Source: LMUY01 sp964245495 (GTDB taxonomy: Bacteria > Pseudomonadota > Alphaproteobacteria > Acetobacterales > Acetobacteraceae). Taken from it: a stretch of 31,342 nucleotides of DNA. A program made the translations under genes and the position numbers. Shown here piece by piece: positions 1 to 8,193 of the stretch. The notes below the pieces were generated by a model. That model had not been told where the DNA came from. It searched no databases and saw only the letters and a program-made list of their open reading frames with translations. Location: NCBI GenBank assembly GCA_964245495.1, contig CAXTNC010000011.1, positions 1-31,342 of the forward strand, given 5' to 3'. Each line of letters starts with the position of its first letter. Position 1 is the stretch's first letter.

Positions 1-1
1 G

Positions 2-70
2 ATCGAGGCGCTGCTGGGGTGGCGGGGGCGGGACGAAGCGGTGCACCGGGACGATCTGGTGCTGCTGTAG
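2..70 (+). CDS. C-terminal end of an unidentified protein (partial)
   Basis: The first 70 bases carry an open frame that enters from outside the window and stops at TAG 68-70. Only 22 residues are visible, rich in Arg, Asp and Leu and ending in Asp-Asp-Leu-Val-Leu-Leu. No family can be assigned from this tail. It would converge on the LysR gene that ends at 121, leaving a 50-base gap. It could also be a chance open frame, since GC-rich DNA has few stops. Confidence 0.35.
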   Translation: MEALLGWRGRDEAVHRDDLVLL

Positions 71-120
71 CCGAGGCACGCGGTGGTCCTGCATTCTCAA
101 CAGACAAAGGCTTGAGCGGA

Positions 121-1002
121 CTACAACGAGGCCAATCCTTCCGCCAGTGCGTCGAATACCGCCCGGCAGCGTGCGCTGGCTTTAAGGTTCTCGTGCATGG
201 CGATCCAAAGGCCGAGATTGATGCCAACTGCATCCGCGAGAACGCGCAGGAGGTTCGGATCGCGGCGAGCCACCGCCACCTGGCACATGCCAATGCCTAG
301 CCCGGCTCGAATCGCCGCGAGCTGCCCGAGGTCACTGTCAGCGCGCAGGGCAAAGGCGGAACGGTCGAGTGCGGGAAAGCGCTCGACGATGGCGCGGATC
401 GCCGGAGTCTCCCGGTCAAATCCGATCAGGTCATGGCCAGCAAGGTGCTTCACCGACGCTGGCGCTCCACGCCATTCGAGGTAGCTGCGATGGGCGTGCA
501 GCCCTAACGCGATCGGCGGCAGGCGTCGGGCGATCAGCGCCTCCTGGACGGGCTGGACCATGCGCACGGCGATGTCGGCTTCCTGCTGCAGCAAGTCCTC
601 CACCGCGTTGGACAGGACCAATTCGATGACCAAGCCAGGGTGCCGCCGGCGCAGGCGCGCCAGGATCAGCGGCAGGTGCTCGACGCCGACTACCTCGCTG
701 GCGCTGACCCGTACGCTGCCGCGCACTTCGCCGGCCCGGCCGCTCGCGGTCCGCAGCAACGCAGCCGTAGTTGAGGCCAAAGTCTCGGCGTAGGGCTTGA
801 GGTCCAGCGCCATCTCGGTCGGGATCAGGCCGCGTTGGGAGCGCAAGAACAGGTCTGCGCCGACCGCCTGCTCCAGTGCACCGATGTGACGGGCGACAGT
901 CGGCTGGGTCAGCCCAAGCCGTCGCGCCGCAGCCGATAGCGAGCGCGCCTCAACGACTGCCAGAAAGGTGCGGTATAGGCTCCAATCGGGATCAGAGTTC
1001 AT
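121..1002 (-). CDS. LysR-family transcriptional regulator
   Basis: A 293-residue protein of normal LysR length. The N-terminal winged helix-turn-helix (about residues 8-67) carries the family pattern: FLAVVEARSLSAAARRLGLT, then QPTVARHIGALE and LFLRSQRGLIPTE. The rest (about 90-290) is the periplasmic-binding-protein-like effector domain, with a GLGIGM stretch near residue 235 typical of its end. The ATG at 1000-1002 gives the standard N-terminus. It is transcribed divergently from the epimerase-like gene at 1144, which makes that gene its likely target. The effector is unknown. Family assignment is secure; target and ligand are inference. Confidence 0.93.
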   Translation of the reverse strand: MNSDPDWSLYRTFLAVVEARSLSAAARRLGLTQPTVARHIGALEQAVGADLFLRSQRGLIPTEMALDLKPYAETLASTTAALLRTASGRAGEVRGSVRVSASEVVGVEHLPLILARLRRRHPGLVIELVLSNAVEDLLQQEADIAVRMVQPVQEALIARRLPPIALGLHAHRSYLEWRGAPASVKHLAGHDLIGFDRETPAIRAIVERFPALDRSAFALRADSDLGQLAAIRAGLGIGMCQVAVARRDPNLLRVLADAVGINLGLWIAMHENLKASARCRAVFDALAEGLASL

Positions 1003-1016
1003 CTATTTCCGTATAG
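1003..1016. promoter_or_regulatory. possible LysR-type site in the divergent promoter region
   Basis: CTAT-N6-ATAG is a short dyad directly upstream of the LysR start codon, within the 141-base divergent intergenic region. It resembles the loose T-N11-A pattern of LysR-type sites and would suit autoregulation. Short dyads arise by chance, so this is only a candidate. Confidence 0.3.
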
Positions 1017-1143
1017 CAGTTGCACTGGTTTCCGCAATTTGCTTTCACCTCCATCCCTGCAATCTTAGCCTCGTCGGGCACCAGACCAGCCCGGCACGCC
1101 AGGAAGCCAGCGCAAGCGCGCATAGCCGCACAAGGAGCGCACC

Positions 1144-2085
1144 ATGAGTGTAGTTACCGTCGTTTTCGGATATGGCACCGTAGGCCGCATGGTCACCAAG
1201 ACCTTGCTGGACCGGGGAGACATGGTCCGCATCGCGCAGCGCACCCGGCCGACAGACCTCCCGGCAGGCGCCAGCTTCGCGGCATGCGACGTCCTTGAAC
1301 AGGATGCGGTGCGAGGCGCGGTCAAAGGCACGGCGCAGGTCCTGCTGGCAGTCAGCTTCCCCTATGACGCGCGGGTGTGGCGCACGGCCTGGCCGACTGC
1401 CATGACCAACGTCGTCGAGGCGTGCGCGGAGGCTGGCGCGCGGATCGTGTTCATTGACAACTTGTACCAGCTCGGCCCGCAGCATGAGCCACGGCGCGAG
1501 GACATGCCGCTCAGCTCGGCTGGCGACAAGCCGGCGATCCTGGCGGAGGTGACGCGCATCTGGATGGCTGCAAGGGGCCGGGTCCGCATGGCGGCGCTTC
1601 GCTGCCCGGACTTCTACGGGCCGGGCGTGTCCGTGTCGCATGTTGGCGCCACCGGCTTCGGCCGGGTCGCAAGCGGCAAGTCCGCCATGCTTCTCGCCTC
1701 GCCCGACACGCCGCACGACTTCGCCTATGTTCCCGACGTTGCCCGGGCCGCGGTGACGCTGCTCGACGCGCCTGACGACGCGTTCGGGCAGGCCTGGAAC
1801 ATGCCCTGCGCGCCGACTCGCACGCCGCGCAATATCCTCCAGCTCGGCGCCGACGCGATCGGCGTCCCGCTAAGGGTGACGACCGTTCCGCTCTGGCTGC
1901 TGCCGCTGTTTGGCCTGTTCTCACGCCTGATGAAAGAGGTCGCCGATGTCGGCTTCACCTGGGACCGTCCCTACGTGATAGATGCCAGCAAGTTCAAGAG
2001 GCGCTTCTGGTCCGACGTGACGCCGTTCGAGGTGGGCGCCCCGGCGATGGCCCGGTCGTTCGCCGGCTTGCCAGGCCGAGTTTGA
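1144..2085 (+). CDS. NAD-dependent epimerase/dehydratase-like (extended SDR) protein
   Basis: A 313-residue Rossmann-fold protein. The dinucleotide-binding loop is near the N-terminus (VVFGYGTVGRMVTKTLL, about residues 5-21, GxGxxG type). Later come a strand ending FIDNLYQLGP and the segment RCPDFYGPGV, as in extended SDR epimerases. The segment DFAYVPDVARAAVTLL (about 195-210) is the usual conserved region near the end of the NAD domain. I do not see the canonical YxxxK catalytic pair after the FIDN strand, so it may be a reductase or regulator-like member rather than a sugar epimerase. AAGGAG six bases before the ATG supports the start. It is divergent from the LysR gene, its probable regulator. 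The substrate is unknown. Confidence 0.85.
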   Translation: MSVVTVVFGYGTVGRMVTKTLLDRGDMVRIAQRTRPTDLPAGASFAACDVLEQDAVRGAVKGTAQVLLAVSFPYDARVWRTAWPTAMTNVVEACAEAGARIVFIDNLYQLGPQHEPRREDMPLSSAGDKPAILAEVTRIWMAARGRVRMAALRCPDFYGPGVSVSHVGATGFGRVASGKSAMLLASPDTPHDFAYVPDVARAAVTLLDAPDDAFGQAWNMPCAPTRTPRNILQLGADAIGVPLRVTTVPLWLLPLFGLFSRLMKEVADVGFTWDRPYVIDASKFKRRFWSDVTPFEVGAPAMARSFAGLPGRV

Positions 2086-2126
2086 GGGCCCGCCGCGCGC
2101 ATTCCCAATTAGAGGCAATAGAAGTT

Positions 2127-2554
2127 ATGACCAGCACCTTGAACGCTGCCCTGGCTGAGGCTTGGCGCAAGCTCCGGAACGGTGACTTGACGCAACTGGA
2201 CGCCATTATCGCCGAGGATTTCGTCGTCCATGCCGCGCTGATGGGTGGGACCAGCGGCAGCGCGTTGGAGGGGGCCGGGCGGCGCTCGGCTGGTGGATCA
2301 GCGGTATGCACGCCATGACAACGGGCCTGGCTTTCAGCTTTGAAGTCGGTCCCATCGCCGATGCCGACCATCTCGTAGTCCGCTGGCGGGCGTGCGGCGC
2401 CTACTCGAGTGGGTTGCCGGGCGCTTCAGACGCTGCGGTCGGACGCAAGGTAAACTTCACCGGCACCGACGTCCTCCGCGTGGCCAATGGCCTGCTGGCC
2501 GAATACTAGGTCAACTCCGACACGCTGCTCCTTATGCAACAGCTCGACCTTTAG
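2127..2554 (+). pseudogene. SnoaL-like (NTF2-fold) protein, frameshifted and with an internal stop
   Basis: The reading frame starts at ATG 2127 (MTSTLNAALAEAWRKLRNGD) and reads as a SnoaL/ester-cyclase type protein to about residue 50. A frameshift near 2275-2285 moves the continuation to another frame (GWWISGMHAMTTGLAF, then VGPIADADHLVVRW). That frame hits TAG at 2507-2509 where the family commonly has Trp (EY-stop-VNSDTLL), and it runs on to a second TAG at 2552-2554. Two independent lesions argue for decay, although a sequencing error could explain one. It lies 41 bases after the epimerase-like gene and was probably co-transcribed with it. Full length would be about 142 residues, normal for the family. 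Confidence 0.75.
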
Positions 2555-2909
2555 GCTGTGTCAGGACGAGGGATGAAATCCGTTATCGCTGGCGCAGCTA
2601 GGATGCAGCAAAGCGCCGCTCGCCCAGGACAGGCTCAGCCTCTTGGGTTTCGGATGCCGCGTCCATGCGGCTAAGCTGGAACGCGACCCCAACCGCTCAC
2701 CAGCGCCAGGACCCTGCATGATCGCCGACCCCGACCACGCCGCCACCTGGCTGCCGCCATCCGGATCGCCGGCACCGCCCAGGCTGCAACCTTGCACGTT
2801 GCCTTGCGACAGCCGCGGCGTGACCATCGCGTCCGGCGCGGCGGCCGTGCCAAGAACCACATGGCGCGCCTGGTCGATCACCGCCGCACCGGCCATGATG
2901 ATGATCGGC
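2555..2909. other. 355-base stretch without a confident gene
   Basis: No recognisable gene. A minus-strand open frame (about 2561-2896, starting MAGAAVIDQARHVVLG) has some protein-like composition (many Gly, Ala and Ser) but no good ribosome-binding site and no family I recognise. It overlaps the end of the dehydrogenase gene only if a start further upstream is used. The segment could be a relic of a gene or of an insertion sequence next to the broken SnoaL-like gene. Confidence 0.4.
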
Positions 2910-3785
2910 TCAGGCCCGCGCCAGCGCCTCCATGGCGGCGATCGCGGAGGCATAGTCGTCGTCCGGGTGAACCCTGCCCGCGTAGGCGTACATCTGCGCC
3001 GCTGCGGCCATGCTCGGCATCGACACGCCGCGCTCGCGCGCGTCTGCGAGCAGCAGGCCCATGTCCTTGGACATCAACCTGGTCGGGAACTGCGGTGGAT
3101 AGCTTCCCGCCTTCGCCATCTCCAGCTTGCGCTTGTGATGCTCGGACACGAGGATGAGGTCGGAAAGGACATCGATCAGGATGTCGCGGTTGAGCCCGGC
3201 GCGGGCGCCGTAGGCGAGGCCTTCCGCCAGCGCCGCGGTGCCGAGCGCCATGATGCCGTTGATGACAAGCTTGGTCACCGCGCCGTCACCGACGGAGCCG
3301 ACATGGACGGTCTTGCGCCCAACGATCCCGAGGATCGGCGTTGCCGCCGTCACGTCAGCGTCGGAGCCGCCCGCGAGGAACACGAGCTTGCCCGATTCCG
3401 CTTCGGGCGTGCTGCCGGACATGGGCGCCTCGACGTAGCCGACCTTCTTCGCGCTCGCGGCCTCGGCGAGCGCCTTGGAGGCAGCAGGCGAGACGGTGCT
3501 GAAGTTGATGAGCAACTGCCCTTCGCGCGCGCCCTCCAGCGCGCCGCCCGGTGCGATCATCGACTGGTGGAGTGCGGCATCGTTGGGGACGGCGACCAGG
3601 ATCGCGTCGACCTGCCCTGCGAGCGATGCGGGGCTGTCAGTCAGCGCAAAGCCGTCGATGTCGCCGCCATCATGGGCGTTGTCGTACGCGGTCACGGAAT
3701 ACGATGCGTCGCGCAACCGGGCCGCCATCCGCCGGGGCATCGCGCCGAAGCCGACGAAGCCTAGCCTGTGAAAGGTGTTTGCCAT
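2910..3785 (-). CDS. NAD(P)-dependent 3-hydroxyisobutyrate dehydrogenase-like reductase
   Basis: A 291-residue beta-hydroxyacid dehydrogenase, the usual length of the 3-hydroxyisobutyrate/tartronate-semialdehyde/glyoxylate reductase family. The N-terminal Rossmann loop is LGFVGFGAMPRRMAARL (residues 8-24). The substrate loop is EAPMSGSTPEAESGKLVFLAGG (119-140, family DAPVSGG). The catalytic Lys is K172, in GAVTKLVINGIM, with N176 beside it. It reduces or oxidises a small beta-hydroxy acid or semialdehyde in the cytoplasm. It follows the aldehyde dehydrogenase by 33 bases, so the pair probably interconverts a C4-type hydroxy acid, semialdehyde and acid. The exact substrate (3-hydroxyisobutyrate, 4-hydroxybutyrate or tartronate) cannot be told from sequence. 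Confidence 0.88.
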   Translation of the reverse strand: MANTFHRLGFVGFGAMPRRMAARLRDASYSVTAYDNAHDGGDIDGFALTDSPASLAGQVDAILVAVPNDAALHQSMIAPGGALEGAREGQLLINFSTVSPAASKALAEAASAKKVGYVEAPMSGSTPEAESGKLVFLAGGSDADVTAATPILGIVGRKTVHVGSVGDGAVTKLVINGIMALGTAALAEGLAYGARAGLNRDILIDVLSDLILVSEHHKRKLEMAKAGSYPPQFPTRLMSKDMGLLLADARERGVSMPSMAAAAQMYAYAGRVHPDDDYASAIAAMEALARA

Positions 3786-3818
3786 GGTGTCTTTGCCTTT
3801 GATGCAGGAACAAGCCGG

Positions 3819-5231
3819 TCAGCCAACCGTCTCCCAGACCGCCTGCGCATTGGTGAACTCGCGCAGGCCGAAGTGCGACAGCTCGCGGCCGTAGCCGCTC
3901 TTCTTGACGCCGCCGACCGGGATGCGCGCGTTGGAGGCGGTGAAGCCGTTGATGAAGACGCCGCCCGCCTCGATGCGCCGCGCCAGCGTGCGCGCCTTGT
4001 CGAGGTCGTTTGTCCAGACGTTGCTGCTGAGCCCGTAGTCGCTCGCGTTGGCCAGCCTGATCGCGTCGTCGGCGTCTTCGGCGACGATGAGCGCTGCGAC
4101 CGGCCCGAACACCTCCTCGTCGAACGCCGCCATGCCCGGCCGCACGTCCGCCAGCACGGTGGGCTGGTAGAAGAAGCCGGGACCGTCGACCCTTTCGCCG
4201 CCGAGAAGCAGCGCAGCGCCCGCTGCGATCGACCGCTGGACCTGGTCGTGGATGCCGTCCCGCAGGTCGTCGCGTGCGATCGGGCCAATGGTGGTGGCAG
4301 GGTCAAGCGGATCGCCGGCCTTCACCTTGCGGACGGCTTCGACGTACTTGCGCGTGAACGCCTCGGCGATCGGCCGCTCCAGGATGAAGCGCTTGGCGGC
4401 GAGGCAGACCTGTCCCGCATTCTGGAAGCGCGCCACGATCCCGACCTCGACCGCCTTGTCGATGTCGGCATCGGCCAGCACGATGTAAGCGTCGGCGCCA
4501 CCGAGTTCGAGCAGGCTCCTCTTCATCGCGCGGCCCGCGGTCGCCGCGACGGCGGAACCCGCCCGCATGCTGCCTGTCACCGTGACGGCGGCGATTCGCG
4601 GGTCCTCGATCACGGCCGTGACCGCGTCGTTGCCGGCGTTGAGGATCGCGAACAGGTGCTCCGGGAAACCGCTCGCCTCATAGGCGTCGCGCAGCGCGTA
4701 GGCGCACCCCATGACGTTGGGCGCGTGCTTGAGCAGGAAGCCGTTGCCCGACAGCATGATAGGGCCTGCCGCGCGGATCGCCTGCCAGAAGGCGAAGTTC
4801 CACGGCATCACCCCCAGGACCGTCCCGATCGGCAGGAACGAGACATAGGCGCGATCCTCGGTCTCGGTCCTGACGGGTTCGTCGGCGAGGATGGCGGGGC
4901 CATGCTCGCCGATCCATGCGATCGTGGCGGCGCATTTCTCGACTTCGGCCCGCGCCGCGCCGATCGTCTTGCCCATCTCGCTGGTGGCAAGCATCGCCAG
5001 CGCCTCCGACCGGTCACGGAGCGTGGAGGCAAGCCGCCCGTAGAGCGCTGCCCGATCCGCCAGCGGCGTCGCGCGCCATCGCTCGGAGGCGGCCTTGTTC
5101 GCTGCGAGCACGCGCTCGATGTCGTCGGCGGTTTGGAAGGGATACATCTTGATCAACGCACCCGTTGCGGGGTTGCGTGAGATCGCGTTCGAGGTGGCGT
5201 CGGTGATTTGGTCCAACATCATGGTCTCCAT
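3819..5231 (-). CDS. NAD(P)-dependent aldehyde dehydrogenase, succinate-semialdehyde dehydrogenase (Sad/GabD1) type
   Basis: A 470-residue aldehyde dehydrogenase. Visible landmarks are the cofactor/oxyanion segment VMPWNFAFWQ (141-150), K168 in LLKHAPNV, the general base E242 in LELGGADAY and the nucleophile C276 in FQNAGQVCLAAKRF. The LLKHAPNV segment and overall length fit the Sad/YneI/GabD1 subgroup, which oxidises succinate semialdehyde to succinate. The open frame runs upstream to 5558, but AGAAGG nine bases before the ATG at 5229-5231 favours that start. In-frame ATGs at 5222 and 5219 are alternatives. It is followed after 33 bases by the hydroxyacid dehydrogenase. Family is certain, substrate inferred. 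Confidence 0.9.
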   Translation of the reverse strand: METMMLDQITDATSNAISRNPATGALIKMYPFQTADDIERVLAANKAASERWRATPLADRAALYGRLASTLRDRSEALAMLATSEMGKTIGAARAEVEKCAATIAWIGEHGPAILADEPVRTETEDRAYVSFLPIGTVLGVMPWNFAFWQAIRAAGPIMLSGNGFLLKHAPNVMGCAYALRDAYEASGFPEHLFAILNAGNDAVTAVIEDPRIAAVTVTGSMRAGSAVAATAGRAMKRSLLELGGADAYIVLADADIDKAVEVGIVARFQNAGQVCLAAKRFILERPIAEAFTRKYVEAVRKVKAGDPLDPATTIGPIARDDLRDGIHDQVQRSIAAGAALLLGGERVDGPGFFYQPTVLADVRPGMAAFDEEVFGPVAALIVAEDADDAIRLANASDYGLSSNVWTNDLDKARTLARRIEAGGVFINGFTASNARIPVGGVKKSGYGRELSHFGLREFTNAQAVWETVG

Positions 5232-5661
5232 GCACGGCGCCCTTCTGGGGCGCGACTGAGGGACCAGTTGGGGCGGGGCGGGACGCGCAGAAAGGAAGGT
5301 TGTTGTCCTATGACTCCTGGTCACACCTTCTCGACTGCGCGAGGCCATCGAAGGCGGCTGATGCCGCTCTGCGCGTCCGGCAGCAAGCGCTTCGGCGTCC
5401 CGAACCGGGACCTGACCGCGCGGTGGCATGTGCGCTGCGGCGGGCGCGGGGCCATGACCTGCCGGCACGTCGAGCGCAAGGCGCTGGGCATCCACTCGCA
5501 GCTGAGGTCTCCCTCCTCGTCGGAGGTGGCCGGCATGATCCAAGGCGCGTCGCGCCACTGCGCACGGGCTGAGATGGACGCTTCGACCTGGACGCGCACC
5601 CGCATCACAGCCCTTGCCTGACCCGAAACGGCCCCTGGTGGCAAAGGCGCTGGTTCAGGGT
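5232..5661. other. 430-base intergenic region, no recognised gene
   Basis: This separates the acetolactate synthase gene, the last gene of the large minus-strand cluster, from the aldehyde dehydrogenase unit. Open frames exist on both strands (for example 5321-5644 minus, 107 residues), but none has a recognisable motif or family pattern. The promoter of the aldehyde dehydrogenase gene should lie near 5232-5320. I see no clear terminator hairpin with a T-run after the acetolactate synthase stop. Confidence 0.5.
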
Positions 5662-7335
5662 CTATTGGATGCTGTTCTGGTCCACGTGCTCGAACAGCGT
5701 GGGGTTGTCGCCGTAATCGACGTGGACGCCGATGATGACGGGGCCTTGCACGTCCATGGCCCGTTTCAGCACCGAGGCGATCTCGTCCGGATTGCGGATC
5801 ATGAAGCCGGTGGCCCCGAACGCTTCAGCGTACTTGACCGGATCCACCGGGCCGAATGCCACGCCCGACCGGCGGCCGTACTTCTGTTCCTCCTGGACGG
5901 CCACCATGTCGTAAGCGCCGTCGATCCAAACCATGTGGACGATATGCGCCTTGAGCCGGACCGCCGTTTCCAGTTCCATCGCGGAATACAGGAAGCCGCC
6001 GTCACCCGAGATGGAGATGACTTTCTCATGCGGCCGGACGAGCGAGGCAGCGATAGCCCAGGGCAGGGCGACACCCAGGGTTTGCTGGCCGTTGCTGATG
6101 AGGATCTGGCGAGCGCGGAAGCTGTAGAGATGCCGGGCGAGCCAGAGATGAAACGATCCCATGTCAAGGCAGAGCGTCACGTCCGGTTCAAGGATCGCCT
6201 GCAGCTCGGCAACCAGCCGCATGGGGTGTATCGGCGTCCCGGTCTTCTGCCGGGCCTGCTCGGCAAGATGCTCCCGCTCGGCGACGATTGCCTGGAGGAT
6301 GTGGCCCGCCATGGCTGATTTGCCCCCGCGCACCACAAGAGGCGTCAACGCCGCGAGCGTCTGGCCCATGTCTCCTGTCAGCTCGACCGTGGGGCAGTAA
6401 TAGGTGTCAAGGTCGGCCTCCTTGACGTCCACATGGATGATCGTGCGGTCCACCTTGTTCCACAGCGACGGCCAATACTCCACGGGATCGTAGCCGACAG
6501 TCACCACCAGGTCGGCCGCGGCGAGCAGCCGGTCTGCCGGCTGGTTCGCCAACTGGCCCACGCGGCCGCCGAAGCTTTCCAGCAGATGGGCGCTGACCGC
6601 GCCTGCGGATTGAAACGTGCCGACCACGGCCAAGCTGTTGCGGCCCAGGAAATCCCGCACGGCATCGGCGATGGCTGGCTTGCTGGCTTGCTGGCCGAGC
6701 AGCACGACCGGCGTCTTCGCAGCAGAGATGAGCCTGGCCGCCTCCTTGATGCCGTCCGGCGTTGCCGGGCCGCAGCCGGAGAAAGCGGGAAGCGTCAACA
6801 GCTTGGCGTGGGCCGGGGCCGACATGACGTCCATGGGCAGGCTCACGAACGCAGCACCCGGCCGTCCGCCTTCTGCGGCGCGGAAGGCGTTGCTGACGAC
6901 CTCGGCGACCGCCTCCGGCCCGCTGACGGCGGCGCTGAACTTGGTGACCGGCCGGCAGATCGAGACCGAGTCCATCGTCTGGTGAATGCGCTTGAGCGAC
7001 TCGCCGGTCGCGACCGCGCCGCCGAGCGCCACCATGGGATCGCCTTCCGCGTTCGCGGTCGCAAGCCCGGTGACGAGGTTCGACACGCCCGGTCCGGATG
7101 TCGCGAGGGCGACCCCGGCCTTGCCGGTCATGCGCCCGATGCCGCCGGCGATGAACGCGGCGTTCTGCTCGTGCCGGCAGACGACCGTTTTGATGCGGGA
7201 GTCCACGAGCGCGTTGAACACGGCGTCGATCTTCGCGCCCGGGATGCCGAACGCGTATCTGACGCCTCGCGCTTCCAGCGTGCGGACGACGACGTCGGCG
7301 CCATTCTTCAGGGGGGTGTTCGGATTTTCCGGCAT
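5662..7335 (-). CDS. alsS: Acetolactate synthase, catabolic (AlsS/BudB type)
   Basis: A 557-residue thiamine-diphosphate enzyme that joins two pyruvates into 2-acetolactate and CO2. The N-terminal segment YAFGIPGAKIDAVFNALVD (28-46) is the AlsS signature. The catalytic Glu is E56 in CRHEQNAAFIAGG. The GDG of the ThDP/Mg motif begins at residue 444 (ISISGDGGFLYSAMELETAV), with NGAYD replaced by DGAYD. No separate regulatory-subunit gene is present, as expected for the catabolic enzyme. It lies 14 bases after the acetolactate decarboxylase gene, so the two form an acetoin-making pair. In many bacteria this pair is induced by acid or excess pyruvate; here it is the promoter-distal end of a ten-gene cluster. 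Confidence 0.93.
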   Translation of the reverse strand: MPENPNTPLKNGADVVVRTLEARGVRYAFGIPGAKIDAVFNALVDSRIKTVVCRHEQNAAFIAGGIGRMTGKAGVALATSGPGVSNLVTGLATANAEGDPMVALGGAVATGESLKRIHQTMDSVSICRPVTKFSAAVSGPEAVAEVVSNAFRAAEGGRPGAAFVSLPMDVMSAPAHAKLLTLPAFSGCGPATPDGIKEAARLISAAKTPVVLLGQQASKPAIADAVRDFLGRNSLAVVGTFQSAGAVSAHLLESFGGRVGQLANQPADRLLAAADLVVTVGYDPVEYWPSLWNKVDRTIIHVDVKEADLDTYYCPTVELTGDMGQTLAALTPLVVRGGKSAMAGHILQAIVAEREHLAEQARQKTGTPIHPMRLVAELQAILEPDVTLCLDMGSFHLWLARHLYSFRARQILISNGQQTLGVALPWAIAASLVRPHEKVISISGDGGFLYSAMELETAVRLKAHIVHMVWIDGAYDMVAVQEEQKYGRRSGVAFGPVDPVKYAEAFGATGFMIRNPDEIASVLKRAMDVQGPVIIGVHVDYGDNPTLFEHVDQNSIQ

Positions 7336-7349
7336 GGTTGAAACTCCTG

Positions 7350-8174
7350 TCAGCCTTCGGCTTGCTTCAGGTCGGCGGACGCATCCTTGCTGAGGTCCGC
7401 GCGGAGGAAGGTCTCGGTTTCGGGCAGGGCAAGGTGGAACCCATTCAGCTCCTCCACCTGCAGGCGGAGCGAGGTCGCCGCGACATCCAGGACGTGGCCG
7501 CCCTGCGTTCGGTCATCCGACAGGAAATGAAAATGGTAACCCGGGATGCTGAACGCGCCGGAGAAAGCGGGCGAGTAAATGCCCACCAGCGTTCCGGCCG
7601 CGTTGCGGAAGTCGAACTCCTGCTGGGATTTGGCTGCATCGAGCAGGCGGCCGTGATCCGGCGGCGGGCTGACCGCCCGGGTGCGGACATGGGCGAACAC
7701 GCCGTCGAGGCGGAAGGCGTAGAACAGGTTGTCGGAGCGCCTGTGCCCGTCGCAAAGGCGTTCCAGCCCCTCAAAAGAGACGACAGCTCCGGCCGGGCCG
7801 TCCGCTGACGGCGAGAAGCGGGTCACGACGGCGAACGGCGCGCCGGCGTCCGGCGCCGCTCGCGACACCTTGCCGCTGCCCCGCACGCGGTAGATCGCAC
7901 CGTCCAACACGACCATCTCGCCGTCCAGGCCCGTGAAGGTGCCGAGACCGAAGTCGCCATGCTCCAAGATCTTCGCGCACGTGACGGCCTGCGCGTAGAC
8001 GCCCTCAACGAGCGATCCGGAGGTGGACACCTGGAACAAGGTGTGAAGCGGCGCATCCAAGTAGCCGGCGAGAGCTTCGCTCACCAGCGAGGACACGCTG
8101 CCGCCGCTCGCGCCGGCGCGGCGCGTCAGCTCCTCAAGGAACGAGGCCGGTATGTCGCAGGCAAGGGATGCCAT
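7350..8174 (-). CDS. aldC: Alpha-acetolactate decarboxylase with N-terminal ribbon-helix-helix-like extension
   Basis: A 274-residue enzyme converting 2-acetolactate to acetoin and CO2. The core begins near residue 44 with LHTLFQVSTSGSLVEGVY and continues with HGDFGLGTFTGLDGEMVVLDG. Three metal-binding histidines are visible in GYHFHFLSDDRTQGGHVLD (H214, H216, H227). AGGAG seven bases before ATG 8172-8174 fixes the start, although the frame is open upstream. The first 43 residues (IPASFLEELTRRAGASGGSV, then SSLVSEALAGYL) read like a CopG/ribbon-helix-helix domain and are longer than the short leader of Bacillus AlsD. It is followed after 14 bases by acetolactate synthase. The enzyme call is firm; a role for the extension is unknown. 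Confidence 0.93.
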   Translation of the reverse strand: MASLACDIPASFLEELTRRAGASGGSVSSLVSEALAGYLDAPLHTLFQVSTSGSLVEGVYAQAVTCAKILEHGDFGLGTFTGLDGEMVVLDGAIYRVRGSGKVSRAAPDAGAPFAVVTRFSPSADGPAGAVVSFEGLERLCDGHRRSDNLFYAFRLDGVFAHVRTRAVSPPPDHGRLLDAAKSQQEFDFRNAAGTLVGIYSPAFSGAFSIPGYHFHFLSDDRTQGGHVLDVAATSLRLQVEELNGFHLALPETETFLRADLSKDASADLKQAEG

Positions 8175-8193
8175 TCTTCGTCTCCTGCCCGGT

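Noticed and set aside
2555..2640. GGCTGTGTCAGGAC-like sequence as an insertion-sequence end
   Set aside because: It looked like an IS terminus, but I found no matching inverted repeat or transposase nearby.
2643..3764. Long plus-strand open frame (373 codons)
   Set aside because: It lies mostly opposite the dehydrogenase gene, is very rich in Arg/His/Gly, and has no family motif; a GC-driven shadow.
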